Assembly: GCA_016841765.1 (NCBI GenBank)
Contig: JAENYN010000015.1
Location: 20,162 to 84,161 of the forward strand
From: Guptibacillus hwajinpoensis
GTDB taxonomy: Bacteria; Bacillota; Bacilli; Bacillales; Bacillaceae_O
Reading direction: 5' to 3'
Length of the DNA: 64,000 nucleotides
The position numbers were made by a program, and so were the translations under genes. Under the pieces are notes generated by a model, which saw only the letters and a program-made list of their open reading frames with translations, was not told where the DNA came from and searched no databases. Below, one piece after another: positions 55,949-64,000 of this stretch; position 1 is the first letter of the stretch; every line of letters begins with the position of its first letter.

Positions 55949-55991
55949 AAAGAAAACTCGCTGATTGGCGAGCCGGCAGGCGAAGGCAGGA
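55949..55991 (-). repeat. Partial copy 4 of the 3'-end repeat
   Basis: Only the right part (TCTGCC-type box, CGGCTCGCCAATCAGCGAG and TTTTCTT) is present, in tandem upstream of copy 3 and about 60 bp after the parB stop. Confidence 0.8.
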
Positions 55992-56025
55992 GTCTTGCCA
56001 CTAAACACTTTCCTGCGGAAAAGAA

Positions 56026-56055
56026 AAAATAAACCACCGAAGGGATGGTTTATTG
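56026..56055 (-). terminator. Intrinsic terminator of parB
   Basis: AAACCATCC/GGTGGTTT stem overlapping the stop region, then ATTTTTTC on the minus strand. Confidence 0.88.
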
Positions 56056-56907
56056 GTCATTAGAGTCATTCAGCATTTCCAGAATTCGCTCCAGATCATC
56101 TTCTGAATAAAACTCGATTTCAATTTTTCCTTTTTTCTTGCCTTTTTTGATACTGACAGCTGTACCGAAGCGATCCCGTAAAAACGTTTCTCTTTCTTTA
56201 ATGAAAACATCTTTTTTCGAATCAGGATTCTTTTTTGTTTCACGTGAAACATTTTTGTTCAAATTGGTTACGAGCTGTTCAAGTTGGCGGACGTTCAAAT
56301 TTTCTTTTATCACTTTTTCGGCCAACGGGAGCAGATGGTCTTTATTTTTTAACCCCAGCAGTGTTCGTCCATGGCCCATTGACAGTTCACCAACGGCAAT
56401 CATTTTCCGGAAGGGCTCCGGCAATGCCAGCAGGCGGATATGATTGGCGATATGCGGACGGCTTTTGCCGAGTCTTTTTGCCAGTTGTTCCTGCGTGATC
56501 TTCAGTTTTTCCATCAGCATCTGATATGCTTCCGCTTCTTCAATCGGTGTCAGATCTTCACGCTGCAAGTTTTCAAGCAAGGCAAGTTCCATCATTTGCT
56601 GTTCAGACAGTTCCCGTACTACAACTGGAACCGCCTGCAACCCTGCTTCTTTTGCTGCCCTAAAACGTCTTTCTCCTACAACGATTTCATACCCTTTTAT
56701 GCTTTTCCTGACAATAAGCGGCTGCAGGATGCCATGTTCTTTGATGGATTCCTTCAATTCATCAATCGATTCTTTTTCAAATGTCTTCCGCGGCTGATAA
56801 GGATTGGGCCGCAATTCATGAATGCCGGCTTCTGTCACTTTCTGCTCATCGGAATTTTCCAGATCATTAAAAAAAGCACCAAGACCTTTCCCTAAACCTC
56901 TAGCCAC
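56050..56907 (-). CDS. parB: Chromosome partitioning protein ParB (Spo0J)
   Basis: 285-residue ParB/Spo0J CTPase that loads at parS and recruits condensin. N-terminal ARGLGKGLGAFF for ParA interaction, NPYQPRKTF, the CTP-binding GERRFRAAKEAG, helix-turn-helix TQEQLAKRLGKSRPHIANHI and a C-terminal dimerisation domain. GTG 56905-56907, eight bp inside parA, is the start by homology with Spo0J and because AAGGAAGTGA precedes it. The gene contains a perfect parS. Confidence 0.96.
   Translation of the reverse strand: MARGLGKGLGAFFNDLENSDEQKVTEAGIHELRPNPYQPRKTFEKESIDELKESIKEHGILQPLIVRKSIKGYEIVVGERRFRAAKEAGLQAVPVVVRELSEQQMMELALLENLQREDLTPIEEAEAYQMLMEKLKITQEQLAKRLGKSRPHIANHIRLLALPEPFRKMIAVGELSMGHGRTLLGLKNKDHLLPLAEKVIKENLNVRQLEQLVTNLNKNVSRETKKNPDSKKDVFIKERETFLRDRFGTAVSIKKGKKKGKIEIEFYSEDDLERILEMLNDSNDQ
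56236..56251. promoter_or_regulatory. parS site inside parB
   Basis: TGTTTCACGTGAAACA, exact consensus; as at walK, it encodes VSRET in the protein. Confidence 0.95.
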
Positions 56908-57661
56908 CTGCAATCACTTCCTTTGCAAAATCTAAGTAGACTTCTGCTCCGCGGGATTTTGGATCATATAGAATAATGGGCTTCCCATGACTCGGTGCTT
57001 CACCAAGACGGACATTCCGCGGAATAATGGTCCTGTAAACTTTATCCTGGAAGTATTTTTTCACTTCCTCTATCACCTGCAAGCCCAGGTTTGTTCGCGC
57101 ATCCAGCATTGTCAGAAGCACGCCTTCAATCATCAAATCCTTATTCAAATGCTTCTGTACAAGACGGACGGTATTTAGCAACTGGCTTAATCCTTCAAGC
57201 GCGTAATATTCACACTGGACAGGAATGATAACCGAATCTGAAGCCGTAAGGGCATTGATTGTGAGCAGGCCGAGAGACGGCGGGCAATCTATAACAACAA
57301 AATCATACTTATCCGCCACCTGTTCCAGCGCACGCTTCAGCCGTACTTCGCGGGAAATGGTGGATACAAGTTCTATTTCCGCCCCGGCCAGCTGGATTGT
57401 TGATGGAATCACATCAAGCTTCTCGACAATGGTTGTCTTGATTACACTGGCAGCATCCACATCATCGACAAGGACATCGTAAACGCATTCATCCACATCA
57501 GCTTTATCGATACCAACACCGCTTGTCGCATTCCCCTGCGGATCAATGTCAACAAGTAATACTCTGCTTCCTAAATAAGCAAGACAGGCGCTGAGATTCA
57601 CTGATGTTGTCGTTTTCCCCACGCCGCCTTTTTGATTCGCTACTGCAATAATTTTCCCCAT
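56900..57661 (-). CDS. parA: Chromosome partitioning ATPase ParA (Soj)
   Basis: 253-residue ParA/Soj ATPase. Deviant Walker A KGGVGKTTTSVNLSA, LVDIDPQGN, and VIDCPPSLG (Walker B). ATP-bound dimers bind DNA and, through DnaA, tune replication initiation. ATG 57659-57661 behind GTAGGTGA; eight earlier codons rejected. Overlaps parB by eight bp. Confidence 0.97.
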   Translation of the reverse strand: MGKIIAVANQKGGVGKTTTSVNLSACLAYLGSRVLLVDIDPQGNATSGVGIDKADVDECVYDVLVDDVDAASVIKTTIVEKLDVIPSTIQLAGAEIELVSTISREVRLKRALEQVADKYDFVVIDCPPSLGLLTINALTASDSVIIPVQCEYYALEGLSQLLNTVRLVQKHLNKDLMIEGVLLTMLDARTNLGLQVIEEVKKYFQDKVYRTIIPRNVRLGEAPSHGKPIILYDPKSRGAEVYLDFAKEVIAGG

Positions 57662-58324
57662 GGTGTCACCTACCCCATCCTTCATAAGAAAAACGCAAGG
57701 CGCCCGCTTAGCGGTGTATGCAAAAACCTATTGAATCCGGAGAAGGAGCGCTTTCCTTCCTGCTTATGTCCAATGGTTATGGCACAGCCGCTGGCGCCTG
57801 GAGCTAGACACCTTGCAACACAACTTGCTTCTTATCATTAATCTCTATCTCTATCAAAAGAAAACTTGATTACATGAAAGGCAACTGTCGCCTTCCACAT
57901 AGCAAAAATTTATAAATAGCTTGTTTAGTAAACCTATCCAACCAGAAAATCTTACAACTGCCTATTCCAAGATTGGCGACCAATCTGGCCAATCAGCCAA
58001 AAGCCAGTCCACTCCACATTCTCTTGCATTATTTTATCATGAAATGGTTAAAAATTTGCTTTGCTTTCACTTTTTTTTATGAATCTTGTTGAATGTGATC
58101 AACTATCCAACAAAAAAGATGGAAAGGAATGAAAAAATGGTACGCTTTAACAGTTTTGAAGGGAACACATTCATTCACATCGTTAATCTATTTCCGTTGC
58201 CGCTCACTTCCGGCAAGAATTAGATAGGTTGGAACGGACAAAATGAAGGAGAGCGGATTTATATTTTTTTTGCCCCAGCAAAAAACCTATTCCAAGTAAG
58301 AATAGGTTTCATGTGCAATCTCGT
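57662..58324. other. 660-bp gene-free region between noc and parA
   Basis: 57690-57815 resembles a dispersed Bacillaceae repeat (GGCGCCTGGAGCTAGACACC is its clearest block). 58170-58235 holds nested inverted repeats (TTGCCG...CGGCAA within AATCTA...TAGAT). The noc terminator is at 58283-58312. No gene is supported. Confidence 0.45.
58283..58312 (-). terminator. Intrinsic terminator of noc
   Basis: AAACCTATTC/GAATAGGTTT stem followed by TTTTG on the minus strand. Confidence 0.9.
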
Positions 58325-59170
58325 TTATTTTTTCGGTATTTTGATGGTCACCTGGTAGTAATCGTCAAATTCTTCTTCCTGTGAATCCACGTTCAATCCA
58401 CTGTCGTTCACCATATCAAGCGACTGGCGAATTGTATTCAGGGCGATTCTCATATCTTTGCTATATGCTTTTCGTTTTGGCTTCGGCTTTTTAGCAGGGC
58501 CCTGGAGCAGTTTGATGACCCTTTCTTCCGTTTGTTTCACATTCAGATTCCGGTCGACGACTTCCTGAAGCATCTTGACTTGCTTTTCAGGATCTTTCAA
58601 CATAATTAATGCGCGTGCATGCCGTTCTGAAATCTTTTTTGTTTTCAAGGCATCCTGGATTTCCACCGGCAACTTCAGCAGCCTTAATTTGTTGGCTATT
58701 GTTGATTGTCCTTTTCCTAGGCGCTGTGCCAGGGCCTCCTGGGTAAGTCCGTGCAGTTCAAGCAACTTTGCATATGCGGCCGCTTCTTCAATCGCAGATA
58801 ACTCTTCACGCTGCAGGTTTTCGATCAAGGCGACGGAAGCCGTTTCGGTATCATCCATGTTTTTTATGATGGCAGGGATTGTGTCCCACCCTAATCGGGT
58901 GACTGCGCGCCAGCGCCGTTCACCTGCTATAATCTCATATTGCCCTTCCTCAAACTCCCTGACGACAATCGGCTGGATAACGCCGTGTGTCTTGATGGTC
59001 TGCGAAAGTTCATCAATTTTTTCATCTATAAATACTGTCCGGGGCTGAAAGCGATTGGGAATGATAGCCTGTACATCTAATTGCTGCACTTCTTCATGGC
59101 TTTCTCTCTTTTCCTCAATATCCTGCTGCTTTTCCCCCAATCCAAAAAACTTGGATAAAGGATGTTTCAT
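58325..59170 (-). CDS. noc: Nucleoid occlusion protein Noc
   Basis: 281-residue ParB-family CTPase that binds Noc sites and keeps FtsZ off the nucleoid. The amphipathic membrane-targeting N-terminus [16 protein letters not shown] distinguishes it from Par[30 protein letters not shown] and the [23 protein letters not shown] follow. ATG 59168-59170, with GGTGGTG upstream, matches B. subtilis Noc; the ATG two codons earlier is too near the ribosome binding site. Confidence 0.96.
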   Translation of the reverse strand: MKHPLSKFFGLGEKQQDIEEKRESHEEVQQLDVQAIIPNRFQPRTVFIDEKIDELSQTIKTHGVIQPIVVREFEEGQYEIIAGERRWRAVTRLGWDTIPAIIKNMDDTETASVALIENLQREELSAIEEAAAYAKLLELHGLTQEALAQRLGKGQSTIANKLRLLKLPVEIQDALKTKKISERHARALIMLKDPEKQVKMLQEVVDRNLNVKQTEERVIKLLQGPAKKPKPKRKAYSKDMRIALNTIRQSLDMVNDSGLNVDSQEEEFDDYYQVTIKIPKK

Positions 59171-59245
59171 GCCCATACACCACCTTTATGTAACTCCTCA
59201 GTATATTTCGGTAACGGTTCTGGTTTTTCCTGCCGGGCACGGAAA

Positions 59246-59261
59246 TGTTTCACGTGAAACA
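59246..59261. promoter_or_regulatory. parS site between rsmG and noc
   Basis: TGTTTCACGTGAAACA, exact consensus, intergenic. Confidence 0.95.
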
Positions 59262-59262
59262 G

Positions 59263-59979
59263 TTACTCGATCGGACTCTTATTGGGCGTTCCCGGCTTCC
59301 GAGGATATTTTTTTGGGGTTTTGCGTTTTTTATCTATCAGGACAATATACCGTTCGCTCTCTTCTTCAGGAAGCTGGAAGTGATAGACTTCTCTTGTTTC
59401 GCCACCAAGCACTCCGATGGCCATTTTTGCCGCTTCCATTTCCTCAGGAAGGCTGGCGCCTTTCATTGCAGCAAAAAGTCCGCCTTTTTTCACCAGCGGC
59501 AAACACAGTTCGCTTAAAACAGACATTCTTGCAACCGCTCTTGCTGTGACAATATCAAAAGTTTCTCTCATTTCAGTCCGTTTTGCAAACGTTTCTGCCC
59601 GATCATGATAAAAAGCCACATCTTCCAATTCCAGTTTGGCTGCAAGCTGGTTCAAAAATTGAATCCGTTTATTCAAGGAATCAACAATTGTCACTTTCAG
59701 ATGAGGAAAGCATATTTTCAGGGGAATACTGGGAAATCCCGCTCCAGCCCCAACGTCACAAATTGACACCGGTTGTGATAAATCCAGATAAAATGCAGCG
59801 GTGATCGAATCGAAAAAATGCTTTAAATAAACGCCTTCTTTATCTGTGATCGCAGTCAAATTCATTTTTTCATTCCACTCAACCAGGGTGCTGTAATAGG
59901 TTTCAAACTGTTCCATCTGCCGGGGAGAAAGGGAAATCCCCTTCTCCTCAAGCTTTTGGAAGAATTGTTCGGTATTCAT
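59263..59979 (-). CDS. rsmG: 16S rRNA (guanine527-N7)-methyltransferase
   Basis: 238-residue GidB/RsmG methyltransferase acting on G527 of 16S rRNA. SAM-binding motif [18 protein letters not shown], then [14 protein letters not shown] and [15 protein letters not shown]. Third gene of mnmE-mnmG-rsmG. The parS site immediately follows its stop. Confidence 0.97.
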   Translation of the reverse strand: MNTEQFFQKLEEKGISLSPRQMEQFETYYSTLVEWNEKMNLTAITDKEGVYLKHFFDSITAAFYLDLSQPVSICDVGAGAGFPSIPLKICFPHLKVTIVDSLNKRIQFLNQLAAKLELEDVAFYHDRAETFAKRTEMRETFDIVTARAVARMSVLSELCLPLVKKGGLFAAMKGASLPEEMEAAKMAIGVLGGETREVYHFQLPEEESERYIVLIDKKRKTPKKYPRKPGTPNKSPIE

Positions 59980-60078
59980 GGCTCAATCCTTTCTCTATAA
60001 AGAAAGTGTCTTGCTGTCTTGCTTTACGCTCGGCTGCGGTGGCCAACGAGCAAGACGACAGTAAATCGATAATTAGCC

Positions 60079-61959
60079 TCACACTTTTGCAATTCGGCCC
60101 TGTTCGATATAGACAAGCAAAATCGAAATGTCGGCAGGGTTCACGCCTGAAATGCGGGAAGCCTGGCCGACTGAAAGCGGACGTACTTCTTTCAGCTTTT
60201 GCCGTGCTTCTGATGCAATCCCAGAAATGGCATCATAATCAATGTTTTCGGGGATTTTTTTGTTATCCATCTTTTTCATGCGGTCAACCTGCTGCAAGGA
60301 CTTCTCGATATATCCGGAATATTTGATTTGAATTTCGACCTGTTCGGTAACCTCTTCCGGGAGACCTTCCGGTGCCGGCGTAATTTTGTGTATATGCTCA
60401 TATGACATTTCCGGTCTTTTCAGTAAATCGGATGCTCTTACTGCATCTTTCATTGGGCTGCCTCCGATGTCTGTAATGAGTGCCTGAATTTCGTCAGTCG
60501 GTTTTACAATATAGTTGGTGAGCCGTTTCTTTTCTTTTTCAACCGCTTCTACTTTTGTTTTGAATGCTTCATGCCGTTCGTCAGAAATCATGCCGATCCG
60601 ATGGCCAATTTCGGTAAGACGCATATCAGCATTATCATGGCGAAGCAGCAGCCGGTATTCAGCACGGGATGTCAGCAGGCGGTACGGTTCATTTGTTCCT
60701 TTGGTGACAAGGTCATCAATCAGCACACCGATATATGCCTGGGAGCGGTCCAGAATGACCGGTTCCCGGCCAAGCGCTTTATGGGCAGCATTGATTCCAG
60801 CCATGATTCCCTGGCCGGCGGCTTCTTCGTAGCCTGATGTGCCATTGATCTGGCCGGCGGTGTATAAGCCGCTGATCCGTTTCGTTTCAAGGGTCGGCCA
60901 TAGCTGCGTCGGAACAACCGCATCATACTCAATTGCATATCCTGCCCGCATGAGCTGGGCTTTTTCCAATCCCGGAATGGAAGCGAGCATTTTCAGCTGG
61001 ACGTCTTCCGGCATGCTTGTGGAAAGCCCCTGGACATACACCTCTTCGGTATTGCGCCCTTCCGGCTCAAGGAAAATTTGATGGCGCGGCTTGTCATGGA
61101 ACCTGACGACTTTATCTTCAATGGATGGACAGTACCGCGGGCCGGTCCCTTTAATCATACCGGAATACATCGGAGAACGCTGTAAGTTTTCGTCGATTAG
61201 CTGGTGCGTGCGCTCACTTGTATACGTAAGCCAGCATGGAATTTGGTCTGTGATGAATTTTGTCGTTTCATAGGAAAAAGACCGCGGTTTTTCGTCACCC
61301 GGCTGAATTTCCGTTTTGCTGTAATCGATCGTCCTGGCATTGACGCGCGGCGGAGTACCTGTTTTGAACCGGACCAGTTTGAAACCAAGTTCTTCAAGGT
61401 GTTCTGAAAGCTTGATGGACGGGCGCTGATTATTCGGGCCGGATTCATAAGACAACTCGCCGAGTATCACTTTTCCACGCATGAAGGTGCCGGTTGTGAT
61501 GACGACGGAGTCTGCATAGTACCTGGCGCCGGACTGTGTGATGACCCCTTTGCATGTCTCATCTTCCACAATGAGGCGGTCCACCATTGCCTGGATAAGG
61601 GTCAGGTTTTCCTGCTGTTCTATTGTTTTTTTCATTTCCTGCTGATACAGGAATTTATCAGCCTGGGCGCGGAGCGCCCGGACCGCAGGACCTTTGCCTG
61701 TATTGAGCAGGCGCATCTGTATATGGGTTTTGTCGATAGTTTTTCCCATTTCGCCGCCAAGTGCATCGATTTCCCTGACGACAATCCCTTTTGCCGGTCC
61801 GCCGATTGACGGATTGCACGGCATAAAGGCAATCATATCGAGATTCAAGGTCAGCATCAGCGTATTTGCTCCGATTTTTGCAGCTGCAAGAGCAGCTTCA
61901 ACCCCTGCATGACCGCCGCCGACAACGATGACATCATACTTGTTGTCATGATGTTCCAT
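60079..61959 (-). CDS. mnmG: tRNA uridine-5-carboxymethylaminomethyl modification enzyme MnmG
   Basis: 626-residue FAD enzyme working with MnmE to form cmnm5U at wobble U34 of tRNA. N-terminal FAD motif [18 protein letters not shown], the catalytic-Cys regions [20 protein letters not shown] and [34 protein letters not shown], and the C-terminal tRNA-binding [13 protein letters not shown]. It lies 39 bp after mnmE. Confidence 0.98.
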   Translation of the reverse strand: MEHHDNKYDVIVVGGGHAGVEAALAAAKIGANTLMLTLNLDMIAFMPCNPSIGGPAKGIVVREIDALGGEMGKTIDKTHIQMRLLNTGKGPAVRALRAQADKFLYQQEMKKTIEQQENLTLIQAMVDRLIVEDETCKGVITQSGARYYADSVVITTGTFMRGKVILGELSYESGPNNQRPSIKLSEHLEELGFKLVRFKTGTPPRVNARTIDYSKTEIQPGDEKPRSFSYETTKFITDQIPCWLTYTSERTHQLIDENLQRSPMYSGMIKGTGPRYCPSIEDKVVRFHDKPRHQIFLEPEGRNTEEVYVQGLSTSMPEDVQLKMLASIPGLEKAQLMRAGYAIEYDAVVPTQLWPTLETKRISGLYTAGQINGTSGYEEAAGQGIMAGINAAHKALGREPVILDRSQAYIGVLIDDLVTKGTNEPYRLLTSRAEYRLLLRHDNADMRLTEIGHRIGMISDERHEAFKTKVEAVEKEKKRLTNYIVKPTDEIQALITDIGGSPMKDAVRASDLLKRPEMSYEHIHKITPAPEGLPEEVTEQVEIQIKYSGYIEKSLQQVDRMKKMDNKKIPENIDYDAISGIASEARQKLKEVRPLSVGQASRISGVNPADISILLVYIEQGRIAKV

Positions 61960-61998
61960 TCATTTTGCCTCCTCTTTGATGGTCAAATTGTTCATATT

Positions 61999-63375
61999 TT
62001 ATTTTCCGAGACAGAACTGAGAGAAAAGCTGGTTTATCAAGCTTTCATGAACTGTATCACCGACAATCTCACCAAGCAGTTCCCACGCCCTGGTCAAGTC
62101 GATCTGTGCCATGTCGACCGGGATGCCATTCTCTATCCCCTCCACAGCATCTTGTACAGCCTGTTTGGCCTGTTGCAGGAGCGCGATATGCCTTGAGTTC
62201 GATACATACGTTATATCCTGGGATTCAAGCTTGCCTTTGAAGAAAAGATCGGCTATCGCCTCTTCCAGCTGATCAACGCCCTTCTCTTCAATAAGAGACG
62301 TTGTCACGATCGGATGATTGTCACTGATTTTCTTCACCCGCTCCATATCGAGCTTATTCAGAAGATCTGTCTTATTGACGATGACAATGACATCCATTCC
62401 TTCAACAGCCTTAAACAGTTTTTCGTCTTCTTCGGCCAATTCCTCTCCATAATTCAAAACGAGCAATATCAAATCAGCTTCTTTCAATACTTGCCGTGAC
62501 CGTTCAACACCAATCCGTTCGACAATGTCCTCTGTTTCGCGGATTCCCGCCGTATCAACGAGCCGCAACGGAACCCCCCTGACGTTCACATACTCTTCGA
62601 TCACATCCCGCGTTGTTCCGGGTACATCCGTTACGATCGCTTTCTTTTCATGAACAAGACTGTTTAGGAGTGAGGATTTTCCCACATTCGGCCGGCCGAT
62701 GATGACAGTCGATAACCCTTCACGTAAAATTTTCCCCTGTTCTGCCGTCCGCAGCAGCTTATCAATCTCACGTTCGACATTCCGGGCTTTTTCGATAAAA
62801 ATAGTGTGCGTCATTTCTTCCACATCGTCGTATTCTGGGTAATCAATGTTGACTTCCACGTGAGCGAGGGTTTCGAGCAACTGCTGGCGCAATTCCTGGA
62901 CAAGTTTCGAAAGCTTTCCTTCCATCTGGCCAATGGCCACATTCATGGCCCGGTCAGTTTTAGCCCTGATCAGATCCATGACTGCTTCAGCCTGGGATAG
63001 GTCGATCCGGCCATTTAAGAAGGCACGTTTCGTAAATTCTCCCGGTTCCGCCAGCCGCGCACCTTCCTTCAACACAAGCTGCAGCAGACGGTTAACGGAT
63101 ACAAGTCCGCCATGGCAGTTGATTTCGACAATATCCTCCCGTGTGAATGTCTTCGGCGCCCTCATTAAAGAAACCATAACCTCTTCTATTACTTCATCGG
63201 TATTCGGGTCTTTGATGTGCCCGTAATGAATTGTATGTGTCGGCACATTTTCCAGATCTTTCCCCGTAAAAATAGTATTGGCGATTTTGACAGCATCGGT
63301 GCCGCTTATACGGACGATTGCAATCGCCCCTTCACCAAGTGCGGTTGATATTGCCGCAATTGTATCCTGTTCCAC
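61999..63375 (-). CDS. mnmE: tRNA modification GTPase MnmE
   Basis: 458-residue GTPase partner of MnmG. N-terminal folate-binding domain ([20 protein letters not shown]), G domain with [32 protein letters not shown] and NKTDLL, and the C-terminal FCLGK motif carrying the catalytic Cys. First gene of the operon; its upstream region contains DnaA boxes. Confidence 0.98.
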   Translation of the reverse strand: MEQDTIAAISTALGEGAIAIVRISGTDAVKIANTIFTGKDLENVPTHTIHYGHIKDPNTDEVIEEVMVSLMRAPKTFTREDIVEINCHGGLVSVNRLLQLVLKEGARLAEPGEFTKRAFLNGRIDLSQAEAVMDLIRAKTDRAMNVAIGQMEGKLSKLVQELRQQLLETLAHVEVNIDYPEYDDVEEMTHTIFIEKARNVEREIDKLLRTAEQGKILREGLSTVIIGRPNVGKSSLLNSLVHEKKAIVTDVPGTTRDVIEEYVNVRGVPLRLVDTAGIRETEDIVERIGVERSRQVLKEADLILLVLNYGEELAEEDEKLFKAVEGMDVIVIVNKTDLLNKLDMERVKKISDNHPIVTTSLIEEKGVDQLEEAIADLFFKGKLESQDITYVSNSRHIALLQQAKQAVQDAVEGIENGIPVDMAQIDLTRAWELLGEIVGDTVHESLINQLFSQFCLGK

Positions 63376-63597
63376 CCTTTTTCACCTCGCTTTTTTCGTA
63401 AAGTCGATCTATTGGTTGAACTGAAAATTATTGATCATAATGGCACCCTTGCCTGGTCCTTCTATTACTTTCACATTGAAAAAGGCTGTTTGCATTCTTC
63501 GCATCAGTCACTTCATCACCAACAACTAAGAATACCACAGCTTTCCAGTAAAACAAATGTCTCCTACTAATATTCCCATAAAAATAGCGGGACAACC

Positions 63598-63666
63598 TTA
63601 TCCACAGTGGATAACTGCTTCTGATTTGAAATAAGTGGACAATATGCTTAGTTTAACTTATCCACA
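63598..63666. promoter_or_regulatory. DnaA-box cluster upstream of mnmE
   Basis: TTATCCACA at 63598-63606 and 63658-63666 are perfect boxes. AGTGGATAA at 63606-63614 is an inverted near match and AGTGGACAA around 63634 is weaker. B. subtilis has a stable DnaA-binding region at trmE-jag, the same locus. Confidence 0.75.
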
Positions 63667-63790
63667 GGCTTGCTATCAAGTTTCTTTCCTTTTGCTTCTT
63701 TGTAGATGGAGCATGTTAAATACCAGCAAACGGTTGCTTCACAATTTCAATGATTTGTTTCTTACGGGGATATTCTTCAAGGAGGTTTGT

Positions 63791-63827
63791 ATAAAAAACA
63801 GGGATCACCCAATCTGGATGATCCCTT
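63791..63827 (-). terminator. Intrinsic terminator, probably of jag
   Basis: GGGATCATCC/GGGTGATCCC stem followed by TGTTTTTTAT on the minus strand. No gene in the window feeds it, so its gene lies to the right. Confidence 0.8.
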
Positions 63828-63911
63828 TGCTATTCCTTATGAGCACGCTTTAACGGAATAATCCTGTAAAAAGCTTGTTGAAAAATTGCACTTTAGAAAT
63901 GTGAAGTTGAT

Positions 63912-64000
63912 TTTCGCTGCAGGGGCTCGCTTTCACCACAGGCATAAGTGCGACATCTGTTCCTGCTTCCCTCCGGTCGCACTCACAGTGTCTTCTTTGC
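63912..64000 (-). mobile_element. TIR-element family, copy E, cut by the window edge
   Basis: CGCTTTCACCACAGGCATAA and the GTGCGAC...GTCGCAC hairpin match the extra segment of element B (26813-26882) almost base for base. Only one side is visible; whether TIRs are present cannot be judged. Confidence 0.7.

Larger units (their letters stand above)
63376..63911. other. Gene-free region upstream of mnmE
   Basis: It contains DnaA boxes (63598-63666) and a terminator (63791-63827) probably belonging to jag beyond the window. A 72-codon plus-strand frame at 63635 is not accepted. Confidence 0.6.

Noticed and set aside
60006..60065. Stem-loop (TGTCTTGCT...AGCAAGACGACA) between mnmG and rsmG
   Set aside because: Imperfect, bulged, without a T tract; too weak to call a terminator or RNA element.
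56000..64000. Noc binding sites (ATTTCCCGGGAAAT)
   Set aside because: I saw no clear match to the consensus by eye in this window.

Overview
The window is a chromosomal segment of a Bacillaceae-type Firmicute, on the side of oriC that carries mnmE, mnmG, rsmG, noc, parA and parB. The evidence is gene order: rlmH, htrA, walJ-I-H-K-R, tRNAs, purA, dnaC, rplI, gdpP, yybS, rpsR-ssb-rpsF, ychF, yyaE, yyzM, yyaC, parB-parA, noc, rsmG-mnmG-mnmE follows the Bacillus subtilis arrangement. Shine-Dalgarno sequences are strong (AAAGGAGG type), the sporulation gene yyaC is present, and four parS sites are visible. I cannot name the species. jag and oriC should lie just beyond the right edge, so the mostly minus-strand genes of the right half run with the replication fork.

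Layout. 1-26.7 kb is accessory and metabolic: a YwqN-like flavoprotein, a neutral zinc metallopeptidase, a TraB-family membrane protein, an unusual amidase/SPOR/glucosaminidase enzyme, TSUP and MFS transporters, a DUF438/hemerythrin/PAS protein behind an FNR-type site, DUF305 and ferritin-like proteins, MscS, two TM2 paralogues, cytosine permease/deaminase codBA behind a PyrR-type attenuator, a prolyl-4-hydroxylase-like protein, DUF421, a three-gene heme-dependent N-demethylase (dimethylamine monooxygenase-like) operon, an unrecognised 395-aa gene, class I aldolase, malate:quinone oxidoreductase and a lipoprotein alpha-carbonic anhydrase. 27.6-37.3 kb is the rlmH/htrA/WalRK cell-wall block plus an M23 endopeptidase with two WalR-like sites upstream. 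37.7-46.9 kb holds tRNA-Glu and tRNA-Lys and the purA, dnaC, rplI, gdpP, yybS, rpsR, ssb and rpsF core. 47-55.7 kb is ychF to a cysteine-desulfurase-like gene. 56-63.4 kb is the parABS/noc/rsmG/mnmG/mnmE origin cluster.

Two dispersed non-coding repeat families stand out. One is a 426-484 bp element with terminal inverted repeats of the type GAGGTTGGGACATAA, with additional core-only fragments. The other is a ~100-110 bp, two-hairpin element that in every copy sits directly 3' of a gene in the gene's own orientation. Regulatory signals readable in the DNA include the PyrR attenuator of codBA, a perfect FNR box, paired WalR boxes, PurR boxes before purA, an S6:S18-type leader before rpsF, four parS sites, and two DnaA-box clusters (upstream of rlmH and upstream of mnmE) at positions where B. 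subtilis also has DnaA-binding clusters.

I found no CRISPR array, prophage, rRNA operon or complete transposase gene. The best candidates for something not well described are the 3'-end repeat family, the non-coding TIR elements, the 395-aa orphan, and the N-demethylase operon in a Bacillaceae background.
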